DNA of 64,000 nucleotides from Triplophysa rosa. Taxonomy: Eukaryota; Chordata; Actinopteri; Cypriniformes; Nemacheilidae. How positions within the stretch are numbered: the stretch's first letter is position 1; each line of letters begins with the position of its first letter. Both the position numbers and the translations under genes were made by a program. The stretch is from NCBI RefSeq assembly GCF_024868665.1, contig NW_026634116.1:1-64000 (forward strand), read 5' to 3'. This document shows, piece by piece, positions 34,712 to 46,500 of this stretch. The notes below the pieces were generated by a model that saw nothing but the letters and a program-made list of their open reading frames with translations, did not search any database and had not been told where the DNA came from.

Positions 34712-35520
34712 CTATAATAATGAGAGAAAGAAACCGTTATAAACTAGTTCAAACATTAAGCGGTCACAAACAGACACAGATGTACTTTCTAGGCTTGTAT
34801 TTAATGTAAACTACAGTACACCTATAACACTAACACAAAGACAAAATATCTGTTAAAAACACGTGTTTATGTGTGTTATGTCACAAACTGCTGTATGTGG
34901 ATTTGATTCAATATAAATGTGAAGTTTGAGAGCCAGTCATAGCAATTCTTCTCCAATTTAAAACACACAATACAGATTTTCCCTTCCTACCCTTATTTGG
35001 ACACAAGTGTTACACATGATATGTCAAACAGGTTATTTCACAAAATCATAGAAATGTAAATAAAACACTTCTATAAGGAAGGTTGAATGGAGTGACTGTA
35101 AAACGTTTGATGATGTTTGTTTGTATTTGAGTTTGAGGTGTTTTCTACAGAGTTGTCTAGTGTTTTATCCCATAATCTTTAGGATTATTGCAAAATATAA
35201 GATTTGTGATTAACAAAGGTTTATGATAATTAGATTGTCTGTCAAGATAATGTGAACATAACATTTATGAAATCTAAAGCCCAAGTACAATCAGCAAAAG
35301 TAAAAAGCTATAACCTGACTACACCACCACAGACCACATCACCATCACCCCACAAACCTCAACAACTCTTTCAAACTTGATGAAAAACATTACACACATT
35401 TAAACATGTTTCCTTCTGGGCACAAGTTTGTGAAGCTTATTATAATACAAAAAGAATCCAATCCAAATGTTTCCACAAGGTCCTTTAGAACATCATGGTG
35501 TAGCAGTGTATAGCATCATA
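34712..35520. other. Intron, no feature seen
   Basis: AT-rich intron between LRR exons, with no repeat ends or ORFs of note. Confidence 0.5.
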
Positions 35521-35742
35521 GGGGCGGTTTCCTGGACAGGGATTATCTTAAACCAGGACTAGGCCTTAGTTAAATTAGGATATGAAAGTTGTTTTTAAAA
35601 ACATACTTTACAAAAAAACATTACTGGTGTGCATCTTAAGACAAAACAGTCGCACTGATATGATATATTTTAAGATATGTCATTGTAAATTGTTGTCGAT
35701 CAAGACATATTTAACATTTAAATTAGTCTAGGAAGCCGCCCC
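35521..35742. mobile_element. Palindromic MITE, copy 1 (GGGGCGGTTTCCTGGACAGG)
   Basis: The ends GGGGCGGTTTCCTGGACAGG and CTAGGAAGCCGCCCC are inverted. The interior contains TTAAACCAGGACTAGGCCTT. Related copies lie at 50035-50270 and 58145-58382. Confidence 0.75.
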
Positions 35743-35794
35743 AGTGTAGAATTAAGATTAGTTTTTCACTAGAATAACTGGAAATGTTACTCAC

Positions 35795-35965
35795 TCCAGT
35801 GTTTCCAGCTGGCACTGTGGATTTTTCAGTAGAAAACCGAGGAGGTTAGCTCCAATCTTTCCTAGTTTATTTTCACTCAGGTTCAGGTGTCTCAGGTGTG
35901 ATGGGTTTGAATTCAGAGCTGAAAACAGAGCAGAACCTTGATCTGTTAAACCACAGGCTCTTAAC
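35795..35965 (-). CDS. LRR exon (LRACGLTDQGS)
   Basis: 171 bp, intact, donor GTGAGT. LRACGLTDQGSALFSAL, LRHLNLSENKLGKIGANLL, ending CQLETLE. A palindromic MITE lies about 50 bp downstream in the intron. No near-identical copy is seen elsewhere in the window. Confidence 0.85.
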
Positions 35966-36171
35966 CTACAATGAGACACAAAGAGAGAAGAAAATAACAG
36001 GAATGGTTAAAGTGAAAAGCATGTACATGTAATTTTTAACATATTTAACTCAACTATCAATTAGCCTTTTTAATATTTCAAAAATGTATTGTACTGGAAA
36101 TGGGTCACACTTCATTAACAAAAAGCATATAGTCAGAAACACAATAATGTGTAAAGAACTGTATTTCTAAC

Positions 36172-36345
36172 CATAGCTTCTCCAGTTTACAGTCAGAATT
36201 CTTCAGCAGATCCATAAACTGCGGCACTCCAGTGTCACCGAGTTCATGATTACTCAGATCCAGTTCTCTCAGGTGTGAACAGTTTGAAGACAGAGCTGAA
36301 ACCAGGTGACCAATGCATTTCTGTGTAAGACTGCATCCAGACAAC
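36172..36345 (-). CDS. LRR exon (LSGCSLTQKC)
   Basis: 174 bp, intact, donor GTTAGA. LSGCSLTQKCIGHLVSAL, LRELDLSNHELGDTGVPQF, ending CKLEKLW. Truncated versions of this exon are present at 18802 and 34036. The intron downstream holds the empty site of the hAT insertion seen at 17793-18758. Confidence 0.85.
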
Positions 36346-36956
36346 CTGTATAGATATGGTGTGCAGTGAAGAGATGAACACGTTTAATAACTGACAAATT
36401 CATATCTCTCTTAGAACAACTACTGACATATATTATCAAGGGTTAATAACACTTTTAAAACAAGCAACAATAAAACCTGACATCGACTCAACCATAAATC
36501 TGTGCCATAACTCTTGTTTCTTAAGTTAAAATTGAGCTAAAACACCTTTTATGAGGTCTCTTCAGCTAGAGACTTGAGAGAGTCCCGCCCGAGAGAATGA
36601 TCAGTCTTTAGGCTTCTTCCACTTCATTTTCACAGTCACATTCCTTCCCCATTAATAGTAACGGTGGCTTATCTTATTAATATCTATCATCTTCGCCTCT
36701 TATACCAGACATGGTCAGTTGCACTCTTTAAAGATCCAGTGTGTGATGAAATGCAATATAATATACATACATATGTCTTCAGAGGTGTATAAAGACCCAT
36801 AATGATGCGTTAAGTCTTAGAATGAGCTATCTCCATCTACACCTTTAACAGAGTTTTGATAAGAAATGTACCCCATATGATTGTGATTCTGTATTTGTGC
36901 AAGATGAGTTTTTTCCATTGTCATGTGATGATAAACGGACACTTTAAAAGATGTAC

Positions 36957-37127
36957 CTCAGTGTGTTGAGCTGACAGTGTTTATCCTGCAGTAGATCAGA
37001 GATCTGTCTCACTCTTGACTCCTCTAGTTTACGCTTACTCAGATTCAGTTCACTCTGGAGTAAAGCGTTTATACCAAGAGTCTTCAGATACTCAAAGGCT
37101 TTTGCTGCAGAAGAACTTTTCAATAAC
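36957..37127 (-). CDS. LRR exon, F-type (LLKSSSAAKAFEYL)
   Basis: 171 bp, intact, donor GTACAT. LLKSSSAAKAFEYLKTLG, ELNLSKRKLEESRVRQ, ending QDKHCQLNTLR. It is one codon shorter than the other F exons. Downstream of this exon the N-S-F order stops and classical LxxC-type LRRs follow. Confidence 0.84.
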
Positions 37128-37363
37128 CTGCGGAAAACAGAAAGTTGCAAAAACGTTAAATGTAGTTAAACTAAATTATCTAAAATATACAATCTAAAAT
37201 ATGTTGTAGAAGATGAAGTTTAATTAAACTCTGGCAGGTGGTGCTGATGAAAAAATTCACTTCAATGCAACAACAGATTGTGTAATTATAATAGTAAACA
37301 CTATCTATAAATACTGTATTTAGCATGCATATGATTGTTTTTGTATTATTTTAACACACTCAC

Positions 37364-37537
37364 CTCACAGTGTTCAGTGCACAGTTTGTATCCTCCAGTA
37401 AATCATAGATGAGTTTGACTCCTGATGGTCCAGGATCATTTCCAGAGAGATCCAGTGAGATCAGATGTGAAGGGTTTGATCTCACAGCTTCAGACAGACA
37501 TCTGTAACCTTCTTCTGTTATACTGCACTCAGACAGA
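37364..37537 (-). CDS. LRR exon, S-type (ITEEG)
   Basis: 174 bp, open, donor GTGAGT. LSECSITEEGYRCLSEAV, LISLDLSGNDPGPSGVKL, IYDLLEDTN, ending CALNTVR. Confidence 0.84.
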
Positions 37538-37733
37538 CTAGAAAACAGACGTTTGAAATATTAAATCACATCTATAAATGGCATGTTTCCATGAACTGTT
37601 TAATATGAATTATTAATTTATTTTCTGGTCAGTTCATTATTACTGCTGACACAATCAAACTTTTAGTTTCTTTACAACAATTTTCACATGATAGAAGGGA
37701 TCCGTTTATGTTTACTATTTGTTCTGTAGTTAC

Positions 37734-37904
37734 CGGAGTTTCTTCAGTTTGCAGTTGGTATGTTCTAGTCCTTTCTGTAGTTTCTTCACTCCTGAATCCT
37801 GAAGATAATTGTTGCTCATGTCGAGCTCTGTCACACTGGAGTTTGAGCTTAAAACTGAAGCTAAAGATGAACAACTTTCTTCTGTTAGACCACAATCCCT
37901 CAGT
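37734..37904 (-). CDS. LRR exon, N-type (LRDCGLTEESC)
   Basis: 171 bp, intact, donor GTAACT. LRDCGLTEESCSSLASVL, VTELDMSNNYLQDSGVKKL, ending CKLKKLR. It opens the last N-S-F triplet of the regular array. Confidence 0.84.
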
Positions 37905-38055
37905 CTGAAACATTTCACAAGAGAAACATACTGTCAACAATAGTTTTACCTGATTTTACAAACACGTTTCAGTAAAAGATGAATAATAAAAACCAGCTAC
38001 AACTACAACTACAATAAAAATAAACCCACTAATCTTTTTTTGTCTTTTAACTTCT

Positions 38056-38196
38056 GTTACGTGGACAGGACAGTATAGAGAGACAGGGAATTGTGAGAAG
38101 AGAGAAAAGTGAACAGGAGCCAGGAAAGAACCATGTGTCAGGACTTGAACTCAGGTCGCCCGAAGCGTTACTGTGCCACTGGACCACTGGCGCCAA
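38056..38196 (-). repeat. tRNA-derived SINE, copy 1
   Basis: On the minus strand: a box A-like TGGTCCAGTGG (38176-38186) and a box B-like GAGTTCAAGTCC (38141-38152), spaced as in a tRNA promoter, followed by a CT-rich tail part. Confidence 0.65.
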
Positions 38197-38843
38197 CAAA
38201 CCCAGTAATCGTAATAAATCCCAGTAATCAAACACACAGAATTATCATACAGTTAAATTCATAATCGATGGTCTAAAGTCCGTTTAGGGAACTCGTTACA
38301 CTCGGCGGTCATGTTTGCAATTCACTGGCAAGCTATTTCAGTCATAGCAAGACCACAGTCCTATCCACTTGAATGGGCGAAGACCAGGGGCGGAGCCTAG
38401 GCCCACCCAGATTGACAGCTGGCCCACCCAGTCAGAGCCAAGAAAATTATTTTTAATATTATTTTTTACCTCAATTCTACATTTGAATTGTATAAATTAA
38501 ATAAAAACATTTGAATTGTTTGTTTAATAATAATGTCCAAATATTATTAAGAATGTGCTCACGTGACGTCAATTACGTTACGGCCGTTACGCTGCACGCC
38601 AATATTACTGTCTGTAGATTCTCTTTCAATGATCATGTAAACATGGCTAAACAGCAGGGGCAGCGTTTGTGTAATGGTGGAGTATGGCACTTACCATACC
38701 CTAGCATTCAGACAAAACAGTGGACACAAAGTGTGCATATTGATGCTCATTAAAGATAATGATAATATTTGTGACTACTGTATACTCTTAGCATGGGCGT
38801 CGGAACCATTTTAGAGTGTAAAAATGACACTTAATCATCAACA

Positions 38844-38922
38844 GCTTCAATGGTGTAGTGGGTAAGATGCGTGACTAGTACTTTTTGACACTATCGCATT
38901 TGTAGGTTCGAATCCACCTTTC
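38844..38922 (+). repeat. tRNA-like / SINE head inside the hAT element
   Basis: Box A-like TGGTGTAGTGG (38851-38861) and perfect box B GGTTCGAATCC (38905-38915). I could not fold a full cloverleaf with a clear anticodon, so a SINE-derived segment is likelier than a functional tRNA. Confidence 0.5.
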
Positions 38923-39462
38923 ACTTGTCTACATCACATATTAGATCATACAGGCATTTATTTTCAACAAAATGAACAGGTGTTTCATAATAAAGTGTAT
39001 GGTAAGGAGAGTAGGGAGGCCTTTATTATCGACATCTGCCAATAAATTGGCAATTATTATTTTTTATTTTAAGTCGCATAACAATCTCATCTGCCCAAGC
39101 CAGATGTATAAATATTGCAAGATGAATAATATTTGTTACATTCTCTGTGAATAATTCTAAAATGTACTCCATGTGCCAGGGTTGCGCAGTCGCACTTACA
39201 GTATATCCGCGCGTCTTTTGGATTAACGCTACCTGTGTTTTCATTTGGATGAACTTCAGATTTTGCACTGCTTCAACCTCGCCACTACTTATGCAATAAA
39301 CTGCACTGCAACATTCTTGTACACGTTTTGTTTAACGTTAGATATGATCTGGTATAATTTATGGTTCCGTTACTTTGGAATGTCATTGTTGTATGGCCAG
39401 AGGAAATTTTGCCATACCCATTGCCATTTTGGTGAAACGCCGCCACTGCTAAACAGCTATAC

Positions 39463-39930
39463 ATGCGGCAGTTTTTCAAAAAACCACGTCTAGACAATGA
39501 CGCTGAAGAAACACACACTGAGGCACCTGGAAATGAAGGTGAAATACAAACAGCAACATCCAATGAGTCGAATGCTAATGGCAGCATTTGTGCTAAAGCC
39601 TCCAGTGATAGTCTCACTCAGCCGGCTTCCCAATTAGAAAATCAAAATTGTCCACCTCCAGATCTGTCCGCTCTTTCAGTTCTTATTGGAATGAACAGTT
39701 TAAATGGATTGAATATAGCAATACAAAAGATGGCATATTTTTAAAGCATGCAGACATTTTCCTGAGGTACACACCGAGTTTACTTTCACAAGAGACGGTT
39801 ATACAAACTGGAAACGCCTCCGACAGGCCTGTAACAAACACGAGTCTAGTAAACCGCACGCAGTTCTTCTGACTTTTGACACACACAGGGAAAGCCGTGG
39901 GACCGTGTTAAATCAACTGCACGGTGATGC
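39463..39930 (+). pseudogene. hAT transposase fragment, TTF-type zinc-finger N-terminus
   Basis: One frame gives MRQFFKKPRLDNDAEE and continues to PPPDLSAL. A second frame continues with SSYWNEQFKWIEYSNTKDGIF, and a third with EFTFTRDGYTNWKRL. This is the order seen in TTF-type, ZMYM1-like hAT transposases. At least two frameshifts are present and the catalytic core is absent, so it cannot be active. Confidence 0.65.
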
Positions 39931-41293
39931 AGTTTCATTTGTAGAGCGAAGTTTAGTGAAATGCATTTGACGCCACAACGGGACGAAACACCGGTACATC
40001 AATTTTTCTAAAACATTACTCCAGTGTGTAGCAGAGCGCTTACTCGCGCTCACGCTAATTTAAACGTCATGAGAGGCGTGTAGTAATGTGGCGAATAAGA
40101 GTGAGAAGGATAGCGCTCTTAGCGGCGTTGTTCCTGAGGCTGATCTACTGCAGGAAAGGTAGCCGTAAGCGTGATGACGTGTGTGACGGAGGATGACGTG
40201 TGACGCAAGCATCTGGCTTGTTGCTCTCGAACACGCTTCGGAGAAGAATGGCATTTGAAACGGTTTGCAAACATTTTCAGGAAAGCCAGTCTAAGCGTGT
40301 GGGCACAACAGAAACGGATGATTCCGATGAACTTCGCGTTGATTCCACGCCTGTTGCCCCGAAACACTCATCCGAGGCCTTGCGATCTGCTTAACCTGGT
40401 CAGTCATTTTCCGCCTGCTCTGCTTACACACATTTCCAAACACACACACACATATAGTAACGTAAACATACACCTATTCTTTAAACATAAAAGCTTTTGC
40501 CCTTCTATGCAGTAGTTTGTTTTGAAGGTATACTTTTTTTTATTCAGGGAATTTTGTCTAATGTTTATTTTCTTTCATTGCATGTGAAAATGTGGAAAAA
40601 TAGCGGTCTGAATCTGCTGTGGTGGAAAGAAACCCACATTTTTCCTGTGACGAATCTGGAACGATATTAGCAACCATACATTTCATGAACTTTGATTAAT
40701 GTTATTTGCTGTTGTGGAGAAAACTGTGAATTTCTCACACTTGTATCCGGAAGTATTTCCTTATTTATGGGCACATGCGTTGACCGTTGTTCAATATTAT
40801 TTTTTTTTTGTTTTGTTGGGGAAAATAATGATTAAATGATTATGTGAATTTAACTCTGTTTGTTTCATCTATATATATATTATCTGTTTTGTCTGTAACC
40901 GGTGGCATAGAGCTATCTGGGAAGAATTTATTTGGCAGTTCTTGCTGTCTGGCTCCCGAACATAATGTGAAATAATATATATATATATTGTTACTATACT
41001 ACCTGGGCGTAGCCACCATCACAAGTTGCTTGAAAGGGTGATACGAATTATTCCGGCCCACCCACAATTTTACAGGCCCACCTATCATCTACTTTCTGTA
41101 TCCGCCTCTGGCGAAGACTAATATTTCTAAAAATGTTGACAAAAAATCAGAATTAAATAACAATTCCGACCAACAATTAGTTCTGACCTGAACTGTACTT
41201 TTGTTTCCTTTCGAGGTTGCATCAGCTACTGCATGTATATGTACACTTACATCCTTGTTTTCAAGAGACAATAAATAAAGAGCAAATCCTCAC

Positions 41294-41467
41294 GTGAGTG
41301 TGTTGAGCTGACAGTGTTTATCCTGCAGTAGATCAGAGATCTGTCTCACTCTTGACTCGTCTAGTTTATGATTACTCAGATCCACTTCTCTCTCAAGTAA
41401 AGGATTTTTACCAAGAACTCCAGTCAGATACTCAAAGGCTTCCACTGCAGAACAACTTTTCAAGAAC
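41294..41467 (-). CDS. LRR exon, F-type (FLKSCSAVEAFEYL)
   Basis: 174 bp, intact, donor GTGAGG. FLKSCSAVEAFEYLTGVLG, REVDLSNHKLDESRVRQ, ending QDKHCQLNTLT. The complete hAT element ending at 41110 lies in the intron just downstream, so the gene tolerated a 2.7 kb insertion here. Confidence 0.84.
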
Positions 41468-41641
41468 CTGTGGACGCAAGATAACAGTGTCATTATTAAT
41501 GAACATTTATTGTGACAACCTTGTATTGCAATAATGAAGATTAAACCATAAAAGCATACCTCAAACACATATTCAAGTTCTTTTAAAGAAAAAAATCAAA
41601 AGCAAAACAATTAGTCTAATTTTTATTTTAGGAATATTCAC

Positions 41642-41813
41642 CTCACAGTGTTCAGAGCACAGTTTGTATCTTGTATTAAATCATAGATGAGTTGACTCCT
41701 GATGGTCCAGGATCATTTCCAGAGAGATCCAGTGAGATCAGATGTGAAGGGTTTGATCTCACAGCTTCAGACAGACATCTGTAACCTCTTCTGTTATACT
41801 GCACTCGGATAGT
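41642..41813 (-). pseudogene. LRR exon, S-type, two 1-base deletions
   Basis: 172 bp instead of 174. One T is missing in the stretch coding GVKLI and one base in the ITEGG stretch, so the frame is broken twice. Splice sites are intact. The paralogous exon at 53419 is intact, so these may be consensus errors. Confidence 0.65.
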
Positions 41814-41892
41814 CTATGAAAAAATGTTTTAAATTTATACAATTTTTCATAAACATTTCTCTTAAGTACTTGTGAATGTGAGTGCAGCTGTG

Positions 41893-42191
41893 ACGCGTCA
41901 GAGGAGATCTGGCCCTCCCGGCTGAGTACTGGCTTCTATGATTTTCTCCATTTATTTCTCATTGGAGTTTGGGTTCCTCGCCACAGGGCCGTGTTGGCTT
42001 GCTCAGCGGGAGTGCGCTGATATTAGATATTAGATTAGTTAAAGTGGATTCTTTAAGCTTGTTCTAAAACACCGTGCACTGCTGTGTTTGACCTTTTCTT
42101 TGTTTTTCTGTTTTTATTATTTTTTCTCCTGTAAAGCTGCCTTGGAACAATACATGTCGAAAAGCGCAATAAAATAAAATTGAATTGAATT
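41893..42191 (+). mobile_element. L2-type LINE 3' tail, copy 1
   Basis: Contains TTTATTTCTCATTGGAGTTT, GGTTCCTCGCCACAGGGCC, then CTGTAAAGCTGCCTTGGAAC and AATAAAATTGAATTGAATT at the end. These are characteristic of 3' ends of fish L2-class LINEs. No coding part is present. Confidence 0.65.
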
Positions 42192-42561
42192 TATTGTTTG
42201 ATGGGTTTGACCAAAACTTACTTTGCTAATTCATTAACAACTGTACACGAATGCGTTGTCTTGTGAGTCACTAATGACGTTTTCTTATGGATTTGGTACT
42301 TGGTTCTGAATCTCATCTAATTTAGAGCATTCTACATTCAAATTTTCATTGTGTTTTAAAAATGTATCGTGTGAAAACACACAAACACATGAACACACAA
42401 ATTTAGTGAATGAGGATGATGGATATCTACAGCAAATTACATTGGCAATATTTTATTTGTACATTACCACTGCAGGTGAACAGATGTCCACAAGTGTTAA
42501 TATTGTTCATGATTGTTGTTGTTCTGTCGAATGTGTATGATGATGTGATAGATGATCTCAC

Positions 42562-42732
42562 TTGAGTATGTGGAGTTGACACTGAGGATTCTTCAGTTTG
42601 TCACAGATGTGTTTGAGTCCTGAATCCAGCAGACGACTGTTGTTCAGATTCATCTCTCTCACCAGGGTTTTACAGGACAGAACAGCAGCTACAGCTGAAC
42701 ACTGTTTCTCTGTCAGCTCACAGTTATTCAAT
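42562..42732 (-). CDS. LRR exon, N-type (LNNCELTEKQC)
   Basis: 171 bp, intact, donor GTGAGA. LNNCELTEKQCSAVAAVL, REMNLNNSRLLDSGLKHI, ending CQLHILK. The downstream intron holds an L2-type LINE tail (41893-42191). Confidence 0.83.
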
Positions 42733-42818
42733 CTAAACACATCATCATCATCATCATCATCAGATCTTTATAACACACACATGTATGAAGGTTATTATAC
42801 TGTACATATGAAACTCAC

Positions 42819-42992
42819 CTGATTATCTCCACTTTACTATGAGAGTCCATCAATAGAGCCGAGAGTTTCTCTCCGTCCAGATCTCTCAGTTTATTGTCAC
42901 TCAGATTCAGTTCTTTCAGCAGTAATGGATTCTCACCCAGAACTTCAGTCAGAGAAACACAAGCTGCTTCTGCATCACGACTCTTCAAGAAT
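42819..42992 (-). CDS. LRR exon, F-type variant (FLKSRDAEAACVSL)
   Basis: 174 bp, intact, donor GTGAGT. FLKSRDAEAACVSLTEVLG, ending DSHSKVEIIR. It lies 86 bp upstream of the next exon (42562-42732), an unusually short intron for this array. The same arrangement is kept in the second copy. Confidence 0.83.
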
Positions 42993-43610
42993 CTACACAC
43001 AGAAGATCAGTTCACATCATTCTTTATCATATTTACTGCAGTGAACCTGGAACTGTAAAGAGTTCTGACAGAGTTTCAAGAGTTCTGTGTGTTTTAAGCT
43101 GCCTTTCCACTGCACACAACATTGGTATAAGACCGCTGGAATTCACTCAGTAACTGTGGTAATAAACTTTTATTCTGAACATAAATCCACACTAATATAT
43201 GGAGAGAAGCTCATTCTAGTAAAGAAGCGCATGAGCGTTCATCCTCCAAGTTTCACCATAGAGGAATGACGACAGGAATGCAAACAATAAACAGCTATGT
43301 CTACATAACAAAAGACTGCCAATACTTTAAGTGAATAATAATGATTATTTGTGATAATCCAAGAGCCTCCACAAGAATAAAGCATAACTATTCATTATAT
43401 TCTAAATTATTAATTTAATTACTAATTCTTCTAAATTAATGTATTGATTTTTTTCTAGCAAATCATTTTCTTCTTTGAATTACAATTCAGTAAATTCCTC
43501 CTCTGGTCATTCCAATAAATATTGCAGTTACACACTGTTTGATCAACCTAGTTTCATAAAGCAGACTTCACATGTGTGACTGATGTTTAATATTTAAAAG
43601 CTTTACTCAC

Positions 43611-43784
43611 CTCACAGTGTTCAGAGCACAGTTTGTATCTTGTATTAAATCATAGATGAGTTGGACTCCTGATGGTCCAGGATCATTTCCAGAGAGATCC
43701 AGTGAGATCAGATGTGAAGGGTTTGATCTCACAGCTTCAGACAGACATCTGTAACCTCCTTCTGTTATACTGCACTCGGATAGT
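43611..43784 (-). CDS. LRR exon, S-type
   Basis: 174 bp, open, donor GTGAGT. LSECSITEGGYRCLSEAV, LISLDLSGNDPGPSGVQL, IYDLIQDTN, ending CALNTVR. There is no methionine codon inside, which is expected of an internal exon. Confidence 0.84.
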
Positions 43785-43905
43785 CTATGAAAAAATGTTT
43801 TAAATTTAGTTCGTTTTTCTATTTGATAAAATAGTAAATCTCACCAGTGCAGAATCCTTCACATACATGCATTAAGAACAAATGAACATGAATAAAAACA
43901 CAAAC

Positions 43906-44079
43906 TTGAGTTTCTCCAGTGTACACAGTGAATTCTTCATCAGATGAGAGATGTTCTTGATTCCTGAGTCTCCCAGTGTATTTCCACTCAGATTCAGCTC
44001 TTTCACATGTGATGGATTCTCATTTAAAGCTGCTGTGAGAGCAGCACAACCTTCTGCTGTGATACGACAAGAATTCAAC
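43906..44079 (-). CDS. LRR exon, N-type (LNSCRITAEGC)
   Basis: 174 bp, intact, donor GTTTGT. LNSCRITAEGCAALTAAL, HVKELNLSGNTLGDSGI, ending LCTLEKLK. It is the first exon of the block that is repeated at 50.93-55.62 kb. Confidence 0.82.
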
Positions 44080-44749
44080 CTGAAGAGACACAAAACAGAC
44101 CTCATCTACGCCTTAATGATAGTTAATTCATAGTTCCTGTCACTCACTCAACATTGTGTCAAGTCAATGTAGTGACAAAAGGACTCATGTTAAGGACCCA
44201 TTTACTGATACTTTAGAGGTGAGAACTTGTGAGTGGAATTTTCATGCTTCTCTTCCAGACATACGGGTATATAACAATATACCTGCTTAACTAATTTAGT
44301 GAAAGGGTAAGTTCATCCAAACGTTCAACATGTTTTAAGACATCCGGGCGTCTTCGGAGCACAAATAAAGATATTTAAGGATATCGGAGAGATTTCCAGG
44401 CATTTCCAGGCCTTTCCAGACATAACAGTTATAGTTTTTGTCAAAGTCCAGAAATGTACTAAAGACAACGCGCCATATACTGACAAGACAGAGGAGAATA
44501 TATCGATTAAAGTTGTTATTTTGGTTTGTTTTCTCGTCTCTTCAAAAAAATTCAATCGAGCCAGTATGAGCGGATGGACCAATTTAACGATTTTCTGAAC
44601 CTTGACAAAAACATCTTGGTTACGATTATAACCTCTGTTGTGTCGAGACAGAATGGGGTTTGAACTTGAGATCATCTCTGCTTGTAGTTTTAAAAGGCCA
44701 ATGAACTTGGCAAATGGCATGGCATCACGACTTCCAGTGGAGCGACACT

Positions 44750-46500
44750 GACTGGCCTGGGCAAGTCACAAGTGAGCAGTACCGCGAATCGTAACCCTCC
44801 AATTGTGTAGTAAGGCATCAGTTCGAGTGTGTCAACGACGACAGGCTCTTACCAACAGCCGTACAGGGGGTGGCCTTCCTACTCTAGAGATGAGATAGCC
44901 ACCCGGCACCGTAGGGAAGACTGAGAAGCGCTACACCCTCGCCTGAGGGGGAATGCTATGGAGACCACATCCTGCCGTAGGGAGTTAATAAGTGGAATAC
45001 CTACACAGTCTCACCAGTGGCGAGATCTCATGGGAGTAGTAGTGCGGGGTCCCAACCAGGGGTACACAGAAGCGGTGGAGTCCACCGAGGGGAGGTCACA
45101 GGTTCACCAACAGGGGAACCAAGAGTGAGGAAACGTCAGACGGGACGACCCAAGCGGGGAGTCACTACGTGTGGAGCACTAGCTCAGCTATAGGGGTTCA
45201 CCTCGTGAGGGATAACTCTGCCTATACCGGGCTTGGTATACGGGCCGCTCTTCCCGGCTTGTAAATCAAAGAAGTGCTTAGTAGTGATGGATGGGATGCT
45301 TGTACATCACCCGGTGGGGGAAGTAGGGAAGCTGAATAGCGCACTGACTCGCCTGATGAACGGGAGAAGGCGCTTCGCAGGCATACGCCCACTGAAGGTG
45401 TAAAATTGTTCTGCGTAGCCCAACCCGTAGCTCTGCAATGTCTGCCAGAGAGACGCCATGAGCCGGTGACCACAAGGGGGCTACATCCCGGGTTGAGTGA
45501 GCTCTCACTGCAAGTGGGCATGGGAGATCCTGGGACCGGAATGCCAGAGTGATGGCGTCCACGATCCAGTGCGCCAATCTCTGTTGGGGACAGCTCTCCC
45601 TTTCTGCTGTCCTCCAGAGCAGACAAAGAGCTGCTCAGAACTTCTGAAGCGCCGCGTGCAGTCCAAGTAGAGGCGCAGGGCGCGTACTGGACACAACATG
45701 GCAGGGGTTGGGTCTTCCTCCCCAGGGCAGAGCTCCTGCAAGTTCACCACCTGCTCCCTAAAGGGAGCGGTGGGAACTTTGGGCACGTAGCTGGGCCGGG
45801 GTCTCAGAACCACGGGGGAGTCGCCCGGCCCAAACTCTAAGGACTCGTTGGATACAGAGAGTGCATGCAGATCACCTACCCTCTTGGTTCAGGTGAGCGC
45901 CACTAGGAGAGCCGTCTTCATTGTGAGATGAGGTAGAGCGGCTTCTCCCAGGGGCTCAACGGGGACCTTCTCAGGCCCTCGAGGATCACGTTGAGGTCCT
46001 GAGAGGGTAAGGGGCACGGACGGGGAGGATTCAGCTTCACTCAGGATCTCCTCGTCCTGTTCAAGAGCCAGACGTGGAGGTTCCAGAGGTGGTCTGGCCT
46101 AGGGTGCCTAGGGTGCCAGACCGTGCCCTTCCCCTGAGAAAGAAGGTCCCTCATCAGGGGAATCGGCCAGGGGGGAGTCGTCGCCAGATGCGTCAGCTCT
46201 GAGAACCAAGTCTGGTTGGGCCAGTGGGGCGCAACTAACAGGACCCGATGCTCCTCTTCCCTGACCTTGCATAGGAGGCTAACTGGGGGGGGAAGGCATA
46301 CTTCAGCTTGTCCCACGACCAGCTGTGCACTAAGGCATCCGTGCCGAAGGGGGCCTCGGTCAGGGAGTACCAAAGCGGGTAATGGGTGGTGTCCAGGGAG
46401 GCGAACAGGTCCACCTGTGCCTGCCCAAACTGCTCCCAAATGAGCTGTATGGTGCGGGGTGGAGTCGGCACTCTACGTGGAGCGTGACCTGTCAAGAGAG
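44750..46500 (-). mobile_element. DIRS-type retrotransposon fragment (RNase H end and tyrosine recombinase)
   Basis: On the minus strand, in order: IWEQFGQAQVDLFAS with PLWYSL and SWSWDKLKYAFPP (RNase H-side region), WHPRHPRPD, then the recombinase region with LRPRPSYVPKVPTAPF, SEQLFVC, MAHWIVDAI, RAHSTR and HGVSLADI. The frame changes several times, so it is inactive. The RAHSTR and HGVSLADI motifs fit the conserved Arg/His part of a tyrosine recombinase. No reverse transcriptase core was seen: the copy is truncated. Confidence 0.75.

Larger units (their letters stand above)
38385..41110. mobile_element. Complete hAT element, 2.7 kb, with perfect 8-bp target duplication
   Basis: The ends CAGGGGCGGAGCC and, inverted, CAGAGGCGGATAC are typical hAT termini. 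They are flanked by GCGAAGAC at 38377-38384 and 41111-41118. Internally there is a broken TTF-type transposase N-terminus (39463-39930) and a tRNA-like segment (38844-38922). It sits in an LRR-gene intron. Confidence 0.9.

Noticed and set aside
38844..38922. Functional tRNA gene
   Set aside because: Boxes A and B are present, but no complete cloverleaf or clear anticodon could be drawn, and it lies inside a transposon.
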